The position numbers were made by a program, and so were the translations under genes. Below, piece after piece: positions 12,148 through 25,900 of a stretch of DNA of 64,000 bases. Under the pieces are notes generated by a model. The model had not been told where the DNA came from. It did no database searches and saw nothing but the letters and a program-made list of their open reading frames with translations. Within the stretch, counting starts at the first letter, position 1, and every line of letters starts with the position of its first letter. The stretch is from Porites lobata. Taxonomy: Eukaryota; Cnidaria; Anthozoa; Scleractinia; Poritidae. Location of the stretch: positions 189,048 to 253,047 of the forward strand of contig CALNXK010000386.1 of assembly GCA_942486035.1 (NCBI GenBank), given 5' to 3'.

Positions 12148-12163
12148 GTAGTAGTAGTAGCTG
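12101..12163. repeat. Compound microsatellite (ATT / ATC / AGT)
   Basis: A run of ATT, then alternating TTATCA units, then ATT, then AGT triplets. It is followed by a GC-rich inverted motif (CGCGCGCGAAGCGCGCG at about 12171-12187) and a CGTACGTA-rich stretch at 12259-12292. Confidence 0.85.
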
Positions 12164-14320
12164 GGCTCCCGCGCGCGCGAAGCGCGCGTGGGACAGAGCC
12201 CATACCCATGGAATATGGTCAACCTCTTTTCGTTTGGTTGTCACGTGATTGACCGAGCGTACGTACGTAGGTACATATGTACGTACGCGTCTACAGATTG
12301 TATGGGTGGGGTAGGGGAGACTATGAAAAGGCAGGGACGGGTGTCTCATGCGTGTCTTGGCAAGTCCACATCTTTGACATATGATTTTAATATAGGACAT
12401 TCTCTTCACCGGCGAAAAACGTCTGATTGGTCGAGGCGCGACCACGTGACATGGCCAAATTCAAAATGGCGGCTATACCTCCATCGTTTGTTTATTCCAG
12501 TGGAAAGAAGATTTATTGCGGCTTCATATGAGTTGCAAATGCATATACGGATACTTTTTAGAATAGCCTAGACTTTTTATTGTTCTTTTTCACCAATTCC
12601 TATGGGATTCGTTCCCTGCGATGCTCGCGTTTTGGCCGTTTTACCGAATTCAACTTTGGACGTTGTTTAAGCGATCACTCTTCATGATCGCGAAAGACAA
12701 CGATTTTTCTGAAAAAAGTCGGGTCACTAGAAAGAACGCCCTTTGTTCACAGCTCAGTGCAGCGGAGAAATAAGACACTGTGGGTCCTTTGCAATTACTC
12801 AGGCACCTGGGAGTTACTTTACTATTTTTTTTTACCGAAAAGATAAAGCAAAATTATGTTCTCTCCAGCAAGACTTTCTAATTTATAAAAAAAGCTTGAA
12901 TATGAGCTAAATGAACTTTAGTGTCTGCATTCATGTTCTTTTCATTGTGAACGGGTGCAATTTTAATATCAAAATTTTAAAGCCGTCTATGACCGAGCAG
13001 GTTTTTTTTTTCTTTTTTTCTTTTCAATGGTTACTGTGCTTGATCTGAATTTTTAAAATGAGGGGAATACTATATATAAAAGAAGAGAACTTTGATTGCA
13101 AATATGTTAGTTCGAAAAATACTGATTATATCTTTTTAGTATATAGGTTAGCAAAGTGATGCATACTCAAAAGTCAAATTTTATTGACACTGTCAGGGAC
13201 TTATGCTTTCCTAGAGTACACATTTCTTCGTCAAAAATCTTGTTTGTGAGGCTTCACTTTGTTTGATGCAGGATCAATCAATCTTTTCTGAAGAGAAATA
13301 AATAAAGTATGTTAAAATGTCAGATACCTCAACGCTGCCTTAGCCAACAACTAATAAGAAACTGAACTTCATATCAAAAAAACAAAGTGTAAACTACTTC
13401 ACTGTGAAACAACAACCCCTTCAAATAATATACATCACACTAAATTTATGCATTTGTAGACCTGATGATAAGTTTATAGGAATAGACACAAAAGATAATT
13501 ACAGTGAAACTATATAGTTTGAATAAGATCTGTATTTGAGTGTTCTCTCATAATTCTGACAGAAAATCAAAATTGGAAACTGTATATCCTGCACAACTGC
13601 ATTAATCAACATGATCCAACTAAAATTTCATTAAGACTCAAAGTTTACTCCAAACTTTTTAAAAATTCCTCTAAGTTTAATTTGTGATTATTTTTTTTTT
13701 TTCTTGGAAAGAACTTTTGAATACTTAATAGTATGTTAACTCTACCATTCACTCATAACTTTGCTGCAGTAAAATTAAGCCAAAACCGATGGACAGAAAA
13801 ACAAAAGCATTCACAGGAAAATTACCCTGTTCATTTCCTTCCAGGAGCCAATTTTCATGCAAAGAAGCAGCCGCCACAGAAAGCCCTGTGTGCAAAAATT
13901 TAGTACTAAAAAAATGTTGCTGGACTTGTCGAACTGTAGCTCCAAGACAGTCTAAAGCGTTTCAATGAAAACACTCTCACATTTTCTCATTCGACATTTC
14001 AGATAAAACTCAAATTTCTGTCACATACAAAGCTGTAATAATGTGCAACAACAATGAAATCTGCATCGATCGACAACATCACCTTTCGAACTACGCACTT
14101 TAGAAAACTGCCGCAACCCGGCCGCTTTCGATCCACTGGCCACAAGACAATTTACACAGCAAGACAATGGCTAAGAATATTTCTTTACCTTCTTCATAAC
14201 TTCCTTTTGTACCGAGTAACACGAGATTAACTTAAACCAAATGTAAGCTTATTTTTCTGCCATAAACGGTGTAAACACACACACACACACACGGAGATTT
14301 AGCATCTAAATATAGTTTTT
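12164..14320. other. Intergenic, AT-rich
   Basis: No supported gene. A (CA)n run lies at 14274-14292. The plus-strand 127-codon frame at 12188-12571 overlaps the repetitive CGTACGTA stretch and shows no family signature. Confidence 0.45.
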
Positions 14321-14650
14321 CCAGCAACAAAGTACAAGCTAAGTCATATTAACAAAACAAAGCCCAAAAATGTCTGTTCTTCTACTTTTTTTTGGTTGAA
14401 TCCGTGATAAGAAACCTGAACTAAACAACAAAAACATTTTGGATAGCGTTGTAATACGCCTTTCGATCAACAGTCGAATGTATGTTAGATTCACAAAGTC
14501 GAATTTTGACAAAAAAAACGGGATACACATTTAACACAACTGTCGCTTCCGTGCAACTCGGTACAAGCTAATTTATATACCAAAACAAAGCCCAATAATT
14601 TTTCTTCCACTACTTTATAATTTATTTTTGTACCGAGTTTCACGGACCAT
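14321..14650. repeat. Diverged direct repeat pair
   Basis: A segment around ACAAAACAAAGCCCA with flanking GTACAAGCTAA occurs at about 14330-14396 and again at about 14560-14625, with perhaps 75 percent identity. A TTTTGTACCGAGT motif also occurs before the first copy (14206) and after the second (14628). No element class is assigned. Confidence 0.5.
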
Positions 14651-14673
14651 GCAGTAAACAAAGAGAGTAAAAA

Positions 14674-15004
14674 CTACCCACCTTTTCGGCATGTCTTCCA
14701 CATGCAAACCAGCGATCTCAACGTCAACAACACTGAATCAGACCGTGCTACTGCAATTTTTCGCCAGTTCCAGGAAGCTATATTCTCTAGAGAACACACT
14801 TCCGTCAAAACTTTCACCAAAATAATTTTTGATCTCTTACAGTGGCAAGAAATTGCAACGCTGTCACTGCCAGAAAAAGCTGCCATCGCTTCTTTCGTCT
14901 CAACAACATTTCGCGGGTATTTTTGCCTCGGAGCCAATGACATTACCCGAAATAGATCACGTGTCATTTTTAGTAGTCCATGCGCAGACAGTTTTTGCCG
15001 GTGA
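14674..15004. other. Uncharacterised overlapping open frames
   Basis: Both strands are open for about 100 codons (minus 14967-14674, plus 14702-15004). GC content is higher than in the surroundings. Neither translation matches a family I know. It could be a 5' exon or promoter-proximal CpG-rich DNA; coding status is unresolved. Confidence 0.2.
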
Positions 15005-15019
15005 AGGACATTCTCAATA

Positions 15020-15385
15020 TGGTCAATTGACAGCTGTCAAAACAGGATAGCCACTGACCAGTATCCCATGACCATATGGCGGGCTCATGTGTCAACTCAC
15101 GGAGGTGACGTGATTTATTTGGAAGCTGTCCGCTGACCAGTTAATTGTTTTACTAGATCGCGAACAATGTTCAATCTCATACTTTTACTAGTTTGGGAGC
15201 ACAGGAAACTGATAATGCACACATATTGGACATCAATGTTTTGATCAATTGACAGCTGTCAAAACAAGGTACCCGCTGACCAGTTCACTTGACCGTATCG
15301 CGGGCTCAGGTGTCGACCCATCGAGGTCAAGTATTTTTTGAAGTTATCCGCTGACAAGTTACTAGTTTTTAAGTGATCGCAGGCT
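15020..15385. repeat. Two-copy tandem repeat, about 219-bp period
   Basis: The block starting CAATTGACAGCTGTCAAAAC occurs at 15024 and at 15245. Each copy continues through a CGCTGACCAGT motif, a GCGGGCTCA(G/T)GTGTC motif and a second CCGCTGAC(C/A)AGTTA motif. Copies are diverged by roughly 20 percent. Non-coding. Confidence 0.7.
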
Positions 15386-16181
15386 CAAGTCCAATTGTTT
15401 TTCTAAATTCATATGAAATATGTTGTGTTTATGTGCTGCACAATTAAAATTTTGACCTCGGACACGAAAATTCAGCCAGCTGTTACAGGCAGGGAAGACA
15501 GTTGCTTTTGACTTTTCTCACCATGGTCACGCGTTGGTCACGCTCTACGTCCAATTTTTATGCTCTGATTGGTCAAAATTTGACAGGTGAGTTCATGCCG
15601 AAAATTTATGCAGCATCTTGAATCTTGTTTACTTTGACAGCTGAAGCTGACAGAGTTTTGTGCCAACTTGTGATGTTTTTAACTGTCTTTTTGCACTGGA
15701 TGTACAAAATGAAATTCAGCTGCTATCAGGAAACTTCTGTTATTCATGGCTAGTTTTTTTATTGGGTTTTTGGTTGAGAAATACGTCGCTTGTCAAAGTC
15801 GGAAATCCGATTTCGGATGGCATCGTTTTCGTTTTCACCTTTCTTGATGCGTAAGAGGATTGCAAAGTCTGAAGCGATACTGGCTTTACTTGATACCTTT
15901 CAGGAGCTGCATCTCGAGTGGTAAGCCAGAGAAACTATTGTATTTGATGTTTGTTTTTTTGTATCTAATTTAATGACGTCGAGCGTAGTTTATGCGGGTA
16001 TTTAGTTTATGCACGTTTGTAAGATTTGAGACAATGATCTGACCGAGTCTCAGGTTTGATATAAGCTTACAGAACTTTAAAAAGCCTTTAGACAGTTTCT
16101 CACCGCAAATAGAAAGAAAACGTTCCAAAGAATATTTAGTTATAATTCTGACGGAAAAGAAAGTTTCGAGCGATTTTCTTA
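15386..16181. other. Intergenic
   Basis: No gene is supported. Small open frames at 15660-15854 (plus) and 15970-16236 (minus) lack family features. Confidence 0.4.
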
Positions 16182-16490
16182 CCTCGAGTTGGGTGTATGT
16201 AAATGGCGGAACCTGCCCGGAACTGCCCGGAACCAACCGGAACCCCCCGGAACCCCCCGGAACCTACCCGGAACCTTGAAAAAAGCGCAAATGATAAAAT
16301 TAAAAAAAAAACAAATAACAAAAAATAATACAAATCAAATAAAAATAATGAAAATGAAATAAATATACTAAATATAGGTAGCTTCCACCTTAAAAATAGT
16401 CTGAAAGCTACAATTTTTATTATTTTATTTCGTTTTAATTATTTTAATTTGATTTGTATTATTTTTATTGTTTATTTGGTTCCCGTCCTC
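16182..16490 (-). repeat. GGTTCC minisatellite element with AT-rich tail
   Basis: On the plus strand, CTCGAGTTGGGTGTATGTAA is followed by about eight GGAAC(C)NNCCC units (16204-16275), then an AT-rich tail. The same unit order occurs inverted at 29925-30040, including the CTCGAG and GTGTATGTAA flank, so this is a dispersed family. Within the tail, 16318-16362 and 16420-16470 are imperfect reverse complements (core AATACAAATCAAAT) and would fold into a long AT hairpin. Confidence 0.7.
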
Positions 16491-16538
16491 TTGTTAAATC
16501 AGCCTAATACTTGAACAGGTCGGCACGTGACTAACGGA

Positions 16539-16945
16539 ATGCCAAAGACCAAAGTACAAAGTATTGTTTTACGACTCGAAACCACGTGCGCTGTGGAAGT
16601 CAGCGAGAGAGCGTGGACAGTTTTTTCAAGTACGACCATGAATGAAGGGAAAGCCGAGACGATCACCATAGAAGATGAATCACAGTCTGAAGATGACAAT
16701 AGTGAAGAGCTATATCAGCCGGTTTTTATGAGAACCGAGGAAACGTGTCCTTTTGCCAGGTAACATTTCCTTCGTACAAACAGAAATTTGACTGTTTACT
16801 GAGTTGCGTAAGCAAAAGCTGATATCTGCCCACAAATTTACGCGGTTTTGTTTTATTTCAACAGTGCTGTAAAAACTGAGGGGAACGGTCATAATGAAGT
16901 AATCGAAATCCTTTCCTCGCCGGAAAGAAGTCCGGAAAAGAAAAG
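16539..16945 (+). CDS. Exons 1-2 of the MULE-like gene
   Basis: Exon 1 ends GCCAG|GTAACA at 16759 in phase 2. Exon 2 opens after TTTCAACAG at 16865, is 81 nt long and ends AAAAG|GTAAGC at 16945, again in phase 2. The peptide is acidic and Ser-rich (TIEDESQSEDDNSEE, then a VIEILSSPERSPEKK stretch), typical of a disordered N-terminal tail. The short exon is supported only by splice signals and phase, which is why it does not appear as an open frame of its own. Confidence 0.65.
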
Positions 16946-19900
16946 GTAAGCGCAGGTTCACTTTTCGTGGAGGCATAGCGGGCTCCATTAAAGAAACAAC
17001 CCGTGCTAAACGAAGTCACTAAGGAATTGTTTTAACCGGCCAAGGTAGTTGGTTTTCATTAAATAATGGTAAAACTGCCGTATGTTTACATATCAGACGA
17101 GGCCGGTTGAACTGGGTCAAGGTGTGTGTGCATATTATAAACTAATTGCGATTTTTAGACTTCTGACTGGGAAAAAAATAACACGGCATAAGTTTATTCT
17201 GTACGTAGTGGGCGGAGTCGTGAAGCCGTGTCAAAATCGCATATAGTTTTGTATCGCGACTCAACTATTCCTTTTTTGAACCAAGGGACAATGAATGCAC
17301 TATTGCAATTATTACTACTGTCGAAGAGCTTACACGAATACCGAACGTGCAATAGGCCTTATCACGGTTTCCGATGCCATCTTACCGGGTACCTACGCAA
17401 AGCGGTCAGAAATCACAGTTCTTGTATGGGAAACCGATATTGATAACAAACAACTTTTTCAAAAGCTAAATTTTGCAGAATTTGTGAATCGCAAGGTTAA
17501 GGTACAAGTTAGAAGTTTGTGTTCACCAAGTTTGAGGGATGTAGCCTGGCTAGAAGACACTCAGTTGACTTTTCTTATCAAGTTTCATTCATTTGTTTGT
17601 AAATATGGCTGGGTAGCTGCGGTTCGCGTGAAAACAAAATTGTAGACAAATGTAAGGGAAACTAAAAATTAACCGGAGCGCCTTCTAGCCCAGCTACGTC
17701 CTTAATATTTGGCGAATACAATTTGCTACTTAGTATGATATAATTTATTTATTATTTTATTTATTTATTATTTTCCCACAATAAAGATTACACAAGCATT
17801 ACATTATACAAAGATGTGGCGAGGGGACCTCAGAAAACCACAAGGCTTGTACGAGGAGGCCCCCTCGTTACAATAATATTAAGCAATAGAACTATAACAA
17901 CACACAACAACGGACAGTACAAGACGCATTATCAATATAGTAGAAAATCAAAAACTTTCGTTTTAAACGATTGCAATGTAAAAATCGAAGTGACTGAGTT
18001 TGGTAAAGAATTCCAAATTTTTGGGCCTTGGAACAAAATAGAAAATTGTTTGGTGTTAGTTCGGCAGGCATGAGAACGGAAATGCGAGGAACTTCTAGTA
18101 TTATAATTATGAATATTGCTACTAGTAACAAAAAGGTTCGAAAAAAGCGGTGGCAGTAATTGATGATAATATGAAAACATAAATTGTGCAGTATAGAATG
18201 AATTAATGTTGTATATGTCCAAAATCTTTAAACGGAAAAATAATGGTTCAGAGTGCGCGCGAAAATCTGCATTTGTAATAATTCGTACTGCTCGCTTTTG
18301 TAGAAGAAAAATTCTATTAAGGTTTGTTACATAAGTGGAGGACCAAACTGTGGTACAATATGTTAAATAAGGATAAATTAAGGTATAATAAAGAGACTTT
18401 TTTGTTGTTTCAGAAAGAAAGAAACGAGACCTAAACATGAAGCCAATAGATTTTGAAATTTTCTTACATATATAAGTAATATGCGGCTTCCACGTTAGAT
18501 GCTCGTCGATAAAAACCCCTAAAAATTTAACTACCTTTACTTGTTTTAATAAAACCTCATCGTACAAGACAGGATTTATTGGGAAGCCGACTGGTTTTTG
18601 CCTTGCTGCAAAAATGATATAATTAGTTTTCGTTATGTTAACAGAGAGCTTATTTGCTTTCATAAAAAGATCAATTTGAGATAAATCATTATTTACATAC
18701 TCACTCACAAAACTATTATAACATTCATTAGTATCGCTTTCATCGAAACGTAAATTCCAATTAACACGAGAAAGAGAGAGCCGAAAATTGCTCTTATTTC
18801 TTTCTGAAAAATCTCTTTTAGTGAGATATTTAGTTTGGCTATTTTTCGACGCTATTTCTGTCTCATCCACTTCATAAACAAAAACCGGTAGATGGTCAGA
18901 AATATCATTAATAACAATACCATTGAAATGTTTACACCTTACATTATTCGTGAATATATTATCAATAAGTGTGGCCGAATGAGCAGTGATCCGAGTCGGT
19001 CTATTGATTAGAGGAATGAACATATGGGAAAATAGACTATCAACAAATTCTTGAGTAGGGGCATGATCGGAATAGTGAAACAGATCTATATTGTAGTCTC
19101 CACCCAAATAACAATATTTGTCATTTCTAGTTATTTTAGCAAGAATCTCATTAAATTTTTCCAAAAAGTCCCGAGTGTTATAATTAGGCGGACGATAAAC
19201 AGTACCAACTATAATATTTTTCCCATTGGGAATGTTAATTTCAACAAAAAGAGTTTCGATCACTTCAGGTTCAGAATAATTACAATCGCGGCATAATTTG
19301 TATTCTAAATCGTCAAGTAAATAAAGACCTGCTCCACCGGCGGACTTGCTATCGCGGTGGTTCGAAATAAATTTATATCCAGGTATTTCCACCTGGTCCG
19401 ACGTAAGCTCAGTTAGCCAGGTTTCCGATACGCATATGGCAGAAAATGGATTTTGCAAATGACTAAGCAGGAATTTAAATTTATCTAAATGACCGATTAG
19501 GCTTCGTGTATTAATATGAAATACAGAGAAGCAAGGAGAATTTGAACTATTAGTTAGCTTAGCATTAATTTCATCCTCAGTATAATAATTACTAGGAGGA
19601 GGAGAAAAAGTAAACTGTTGATCTAGATCTAACTCATTAAAGAAAAACTGATTAGAGACAGACGAATTATCAATTGGGTTGTACAAAAGAGAGCTTAATC
19701 GTTCGCTATCATAATGTAGAGGTCCATGTGTCATTTCATATAAAGCAATATTAAAATCGTTATTGCCTAAATGAGAAAAAGGGAGCTCAGGCTCAGGGAG
19801 CTCAGAGTCAGAAGCCATTTGGCTTCACTGGCTAATAATTAACTGTCAATGTATATAGCCCGATACTTAGCTTTGTCTTGAGTTCTTGAACTCCTCAAAA

Positions 19901-22900
19901 TTTGCCATAGACATAAAAGAATAGACTTGGGATGCTGGGTTATCATCTTTACGCAACAAAACTTTGCCATTCTTTGTCCAGGCAAACTTGAAGTGATTTA
20001 CCCTCTTGAACTCTTTAACCTTAGCCAAAAGCTCGCGGTTCTTCTGTGTCAAGCTCTCGTTGATATACAAGTCAAACTCTTCGGTAAAACCAAGATCCAT
20101 AGCTGTCTTACTCCTTATCTCTCTCTTTCTGCTCAACAAACGGTCACGGACATTACGACGACAGAACTTTACAATTATTGGAGGGGCATTTCGGCCTTCT
20201 CTACTTGGCAGACGATGGCTGATAGAAATGTCGGCCAACGAGATCTCAAGCTCAGGATCAACCAACTCCACAACCTTACACACAAGATCGTCTGTTTAAT
20301 TTGCGATTCATACGCTCTGCAAAATTTAAAAGGCTCTTTGCACTAATTTCTGACCGCTTTGCTTACCATATTACAGTTTTTGGTTAGCTGACTTAAACTC
20401 GTGAACAACCCAACTCAATGTAATGTTCTCAATTTCAACTTTACTGAAAACCAATCCCAGGCTCGAAAATATTTTCTCTCTTTCTGCTTGTCTTTCTTTC
20501 TTCAGCATCGCCGAATACAGATACGCATTCCAAAAAGCATATTTTTTTAATATTTGTTGTTGCCGTTTTATGAAGTACACAAACAGTACACGTTCAAGGA
20601 CAAAGACTTTTTATTACTCGCAATATATTCCACCGATTATGTAACGGGTGTAACTTAGTTAACGCTTTTAAATGAAAAATGAGATTGATTCAATTTCCTC
20701 TTGTTAAGTTGGCTGAACACAGTTTTGATACCTGTGTTTCATTCACCTTTTTCTTTATAACCGACCCCCTTTGCAGAGTACAGAAGAGGTAAATCTCTCA
20801 CGGACCTGCTCGTCAAAGCTAAGCTATGAAGGCTACATGCATTTACAGTAAAATCACGCAGGAATTCCGTGCAGGCCTGTCACTAATATTTATCACTAAG
20901 AGTATTTCCGAGAGTGCAATTTTCATTCAATCGCAACTTTTTTGACTTACTACTCATGCGCTGGAGTTAACTGGGTTCTTCCAACGGTTCTTTCAAGGCC
21001 GCCACACATTAGCCGATTTTTTGTCGTCCGACCAAAAAATCTTCACTTGTCGGCTAGTTTGCGGTGAATTCAGACAAGTCTGCGACAAGATCGGGGCTTG
21101 TCGGGCGGAATCTGACAGTGCTAGATCTCAAAACGTCTTGTCGGGCCTTGTCGGCTAGTGTGCGGTGGACCAAGACAATTTGTCGGCGCTCGCGCGCGGC
21201 TCAACCAATTAGGAAATGTCATGGGAGTCACGTGAGTGGAATAGGCGCCATCTTGATTTTCAATAACCCGGCCCAAGCCTCATTACGCGGTTAGTCGCGA
21301 CAAAAAATGGGCTAGTGTGCGGCAAGCTGATGGCCCGACAAATTTTAACCCTATTTGACCCCGACAAAAGATCCACGACAAAAAATCAGCTATTGTGCTG
21401 CAGCCTTAACAAAGAAAAAGCTGAGAATTGCTAGGTTCTTTGCATCGTCACGTTTTCTAACATATCTTTGTAATAAAAGACTAAAGCCATCGATACACTG
21501 CGTTCAATTATATAGGAAAATAGCGCAGATATTGCGGGTGTTGAGTAAATAAAATGATCGCTTTATCAGCGGCATGTTTGCTTTTTGCAATCCTTGTGCG
21601 GCGCGCGCTGAATTGCAGCAGCAAATTGTGTTCGGCCACCAATTCGCACGCAAAAGGGACTCATTCCGAAACTTGAATTTGGTGGTTTAATACCTGTTGT
21701 GGAGCTCCAGTGCCCAGTGCAGTGCCTAAATCTCGAATATTTTTATCAAGACTACTTGTGCAAGCTTTAAAAACCTTTCTTTAATCCTTCTTCTTTTATT
21801 TTGTAGGTTAAAGGTTGAACTTTCAGAGGACCAGAGTCCTGAAATAGAAATTCACAGGAGATGTTTGGAATTCCAACCAAGGTAGGTTACATACATTCAG
21901 AAAAAAGTGAACCAATACATGTAAGTGAGGTTATAGCTGACAAATTTTTAAAAAAGGTACCAAATAAAAATTTAGGACAGTTTCACCTTTTTCGCGTCCA
22001 AAGCCACTGGTGATCAATTCATTTGTCATTACGGCTTCTTAGTATACTCAGGATCGAAGAAACACTGACTCTTCCGCTGTTGGAAATTAAATTTTACTTC
22101 TGACGCTTTTATAAGCTGGTCCCAAGTATACTACTTCTCGCCAGCTTCAGCTCCGAATTTATTTATTTCTTGTAATATTGATTCTTATGACATTTGGGCA
22201 CTGTAAATGTGTTCATTTATAACGAGTCTGTTTATATGATTAAAAGTAGTAAGAAGTAAGAAACATGGACGTCATTGTTCCTATGTTTAGATAACGTAAG
22301 ACCTTTCTCGGGGCAGTTCTTACGGCAGTTTCAAGATATATTGCACATCAGTCATGATAATTGTTAATTCAAAGTTAACATTTTGCGGGATTAGTCTGAC
22401 TGGTTTGATTTCTGTTAGGAACTGCGAAGTGTTACCAAGAATCGTCAGCTACTTTGCCGGGAATTTATCTTTTCCCATGACTGAAATAAACGATGGCGAA
22501 TTTTCCGTGACTGAAACTGCCCGCATTCTGTTGTCAACAAATGCAACGTCAAAAGCTGTTTGTCAAAAATTCCCAAAAGGTGCTCAACAGAACTGCTGTT
22601 TCTTGGTGAACCTTACGAACTCGAAAGACCCACGTGATTTACGTGCCGACGATCTAGGGACCTGGAGACACAACGGAGTTGTTACCACATACCTCAGAGT
22701 TAATCAAAGTGCGAATAAGAATGGAGAAATATGTCAACACCCAAAGAATTTCAAGCCTAGTAAGGAAGATATGGTGGACAGTAATATGTTTGTTATGCGT
22801 CGCACGTATCACGCAAACGGAACTGCGTCAGATTACAAACGACTTATTGTAGAGATGGAAGGTAAGAATATCGTACTTTAAGGTAAACACATACCGCACG

Positions 22901-25900
22901 TCAGTGCAGAATGCGCGCCTAATAACAACAAAAAACAAAACAACAAAAAACAACAAGCCTAGTCTATATTAGCAACTTCTTTATGTCGTTTGCTATTGAT
23001 TGAAGAGTCAGATCGTTGTTCTCCTGAAAATCACTCGCTTGGTAAAATTCGGCGAAAGCTCATATAAGGTCTATGTTTTCCTTTTGAGCGCAAATCAGGG
23101 TGCGAGGACCCCAACTTTTCTGTTTTGTTTTTCGTCTTTTCCATGAGAGCCCAGTGAAATCCAGCTTGTGCGCCATTGACCAAACAATTGAGACAATTTT
23201 TGACCTTAAAGGAAACAGTAAACAAGGAATTGCGAAAACGCCTCTGTCGAAGCTCAATTTTAGCTTTATGAGATCAGTTTAAACACGCGAGTGTCTTATA
23301 AAGAAATGTGGAGAACTCTAGCGACAGGACTTAAAAATTTGCATACTCCTTAATTTTGACAAGAACAGATTAGTAGACTGGTATACACAATGTCTATCCT
23401 ACACTTAAAAATGTGGATTGTAACAGAAGGTAACAGATTATAGTGATTCATATACTAGTGACGTCTGTTTATCGTTAGAGTCTCTTCTAACTGAGCACTC
23501 CGTTAAACACCTCGTTTTCTCTCACCCAGATCACAAAGGTTGCCTTTTGCCGGTATGCGTCCTCAAGTACAATTTCGATGGGCCGGAACATTCTTTTGAA
23601 GTTGCACCGCATGGTAATTCAAAAGGAAGAACAGGGTATATGAGAACAATGCCTAGTACACTGGATCTCCTGAGAAAAGAGGCGCAGAGTTACACGCCCA
23701 AAGTAGCCGTGGAAGTTGTAGACGATGCTAACGGTGGTATCATGGAGGCTGACAGCGCTGGTAGTTTACCTAGGAATCGGCAACAGGCTAGCAATTACAG
23801 AAGAACCGTATCAGGAAGCAATGAACGAAGACGAAAGAACGTGAAAGGCCTAAGGGACGAACTGTCTGCTGTGATGGAAATGTGTTTTAATCAGTCTCGT
23901 ACTCCGGAAACAGCGTTTGTTCGCAAGGTCCAAGGCGCCCCCGACACAATGTGCGTCCTTGCATCCGACTACCAATTACGTGAGTTGGAGCGTAATGCGA
24001 CAAAACCTGAAGCTTTTAAAATCGTCTCAGTAGATCCAACATTTAATCTCGGAGCGTTCGATGTCACGGTAATGACTTTCGAGCACGGGCTTGTTATCAA
24101 TAAGCGCACTGGTAAACACCCCGTCATCATGGGTCCAATCCTGGTCCACCGAAGGAAACAGTTTTCGAACTACTTTTACTTTATGTCCTCCTTGGTGGAG
24201 CTGAAACCCTCCCTCTCTGAAATTCAAGCCTTTGGAACGGATGGAGAGACTGCTTTGCAGCAGGGTTTGTCCAAGCCCTGCACCAATCCAAGGCTCCTCA
24301 GATGCTTCGGACACTTTAAAAGAAACTGTGGAGACAAGCTCACTACTCTTGGCGTTCCCAAACAGTTCCAGAGTGCGTTCATTGGGGACATATTTGGTTA
24401 CAACATCGGAGGCACTCACCATGAGGGGCTGGTGGACTCAGATAGCGAAGAGGTGTTCGATGCAAAGCTTTTGTCGCTTGAGGTAAATTACCACTTAAAG
24501 GTACCATACGTATTCAAACAGTAGATGGACACTATTCTCGTTTCATGTTTTTCTTCCCTTTTAGCCACAACGTTCTCCTTTACTGTCCCAAGACAATGCT
24601 GATAGAATAACGAATTATCACTCAGTCAGACATGAGAACAGACAATATATTAATACGAACTTTAGGGTATGAGCAAGACTTTAACCTTCGAGTGAGCAAG
24701 TAGAGAATGCTCTTCCACCCTCTTGAAGATTTTTTTTGGGGGGTGTGTGTTGGGGGAGGAGGGAGTAGGAGAAGGTCAAGATTTTCAGTAGGTGTTAAAT
24801 TATTCCTGGAAATATTCCTAGTTATTACGCATTTTGTCTTAAAGGGTTTTCTTTCCGGCGCTTGACATTTTTGCCCACTTTAACAAGCCTTAACATATTT
24901 CACTTGGTTTAAGTTCGATTGAAACATTTATCAGCAGTTTGATAAAATCGGACATGATGGATCCTAACTTTAGGCTACACGCAAAGACTGACGTTACATA
25001 ACGTCATCATTGACACAGGATCTGTTATGTTGAAGAGGCCAGGAGAAAAATGGGCGAAGTACTGACGGTTAAAAAAGTTAACAACATTGCAACTGAAACA
25101 GAACAAAGACCCAAAGGTCCAACTACCTACCCTAATCCCGCGCAACTGTTTTTGAAAGGGCGAGTTTGTATCCGCCGGGAAAAATTGAATAGTGTAATCT
25201 TGTATTTTATTTCCCACTACACTTTAAAGCAAGGGAGTCTTGATTCATAGAGAATCCGTCGATCAGTTAATTAATGATGCGTGCTGACTGGTATTGCTAA
25301 GCTTTCTATTTCTTTTCGCTCCTAACAAGAGACGTGGAACAATTTAGAAGTTAATGCGAACCCGCTCAAAGTGCCCTCCTTCCATCAGTGGTTTTGCAAA
25401 AACAAGGCCAAAGAAATGAAAGAGCACATGCTTCCAGCTCTGCGAACGGAGGTGGGATTGGGTTCGCCTCCAGAGCCATACTATCAAAACAAAAGTGAAA
25501 GCATGAATGAGGTGATCAAAGACCAAGTGCAATATCAAGAAAGTGAATTGCCAGAGTTTATCAAGAAGGTGTCATGTATCGGGGAGCGGCACAAAGATCT
25601 GCTACGCAAAGCAGTGGCAAGAACTGGAGAGTGGGAACTTCGTCCGGGATTTCGGTTCCTGGAGAGACCAAATTGGTTCAAAATGACCTCACAACAGAGG
25701 GAAGCCCACATGAAGGTTGTAATGAAGATTGAATTATCAGAGGACAGGACTCTTGCAATGCTCATCTTGCCTCAAGCGAGCTCCACGCTGCCACTCTTAT
25801 CTACTGGCTACGATCAAATACCACACATATCTTCTTTTACCTTGAAAAAGTTGTGGAGGGAGGCCAGAGAGCTAGTGGCATCCCCAGGGTACGTTCTGCC

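Larger units (their letters stand above)
17750..20350 (-). mobile_element. Non-LTR retrotransposon (LINE), RT core deleted
   Basis: A minus-strand LINE in intron 2 of the MULE-like gene, antisense to it. It shows an ORF1-like frame (20283-19867), an ORF2-like frame (19818-17932) and a 3' tail of AATAA-type units at about 17800-17750, so the 3' end is defined. The 5' end is probably truncated near 20350. The tail and the APE endonuclease suggest a CR1/L2/Jockey-like group. The palm of the RT is missing, so the copy cannot move by itself. Confidence 0.8.

Noticed and set aside
12188..12571. 127-codon plus-strand frame
   Set aside because: Spans a GTAC-rich repeat, no domain, no splice context.
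17228..17645. Overlapping frames of 71 and 116 codons in intron 2
   Set aside because: No family recognised, and inclusion would break the phase-consistent exon chain.
24027..24422. 131-codon minus-strand frame
   Set aside because: Antisense shadow of exon 5, which carries the catalytic motifs on the plus strand.
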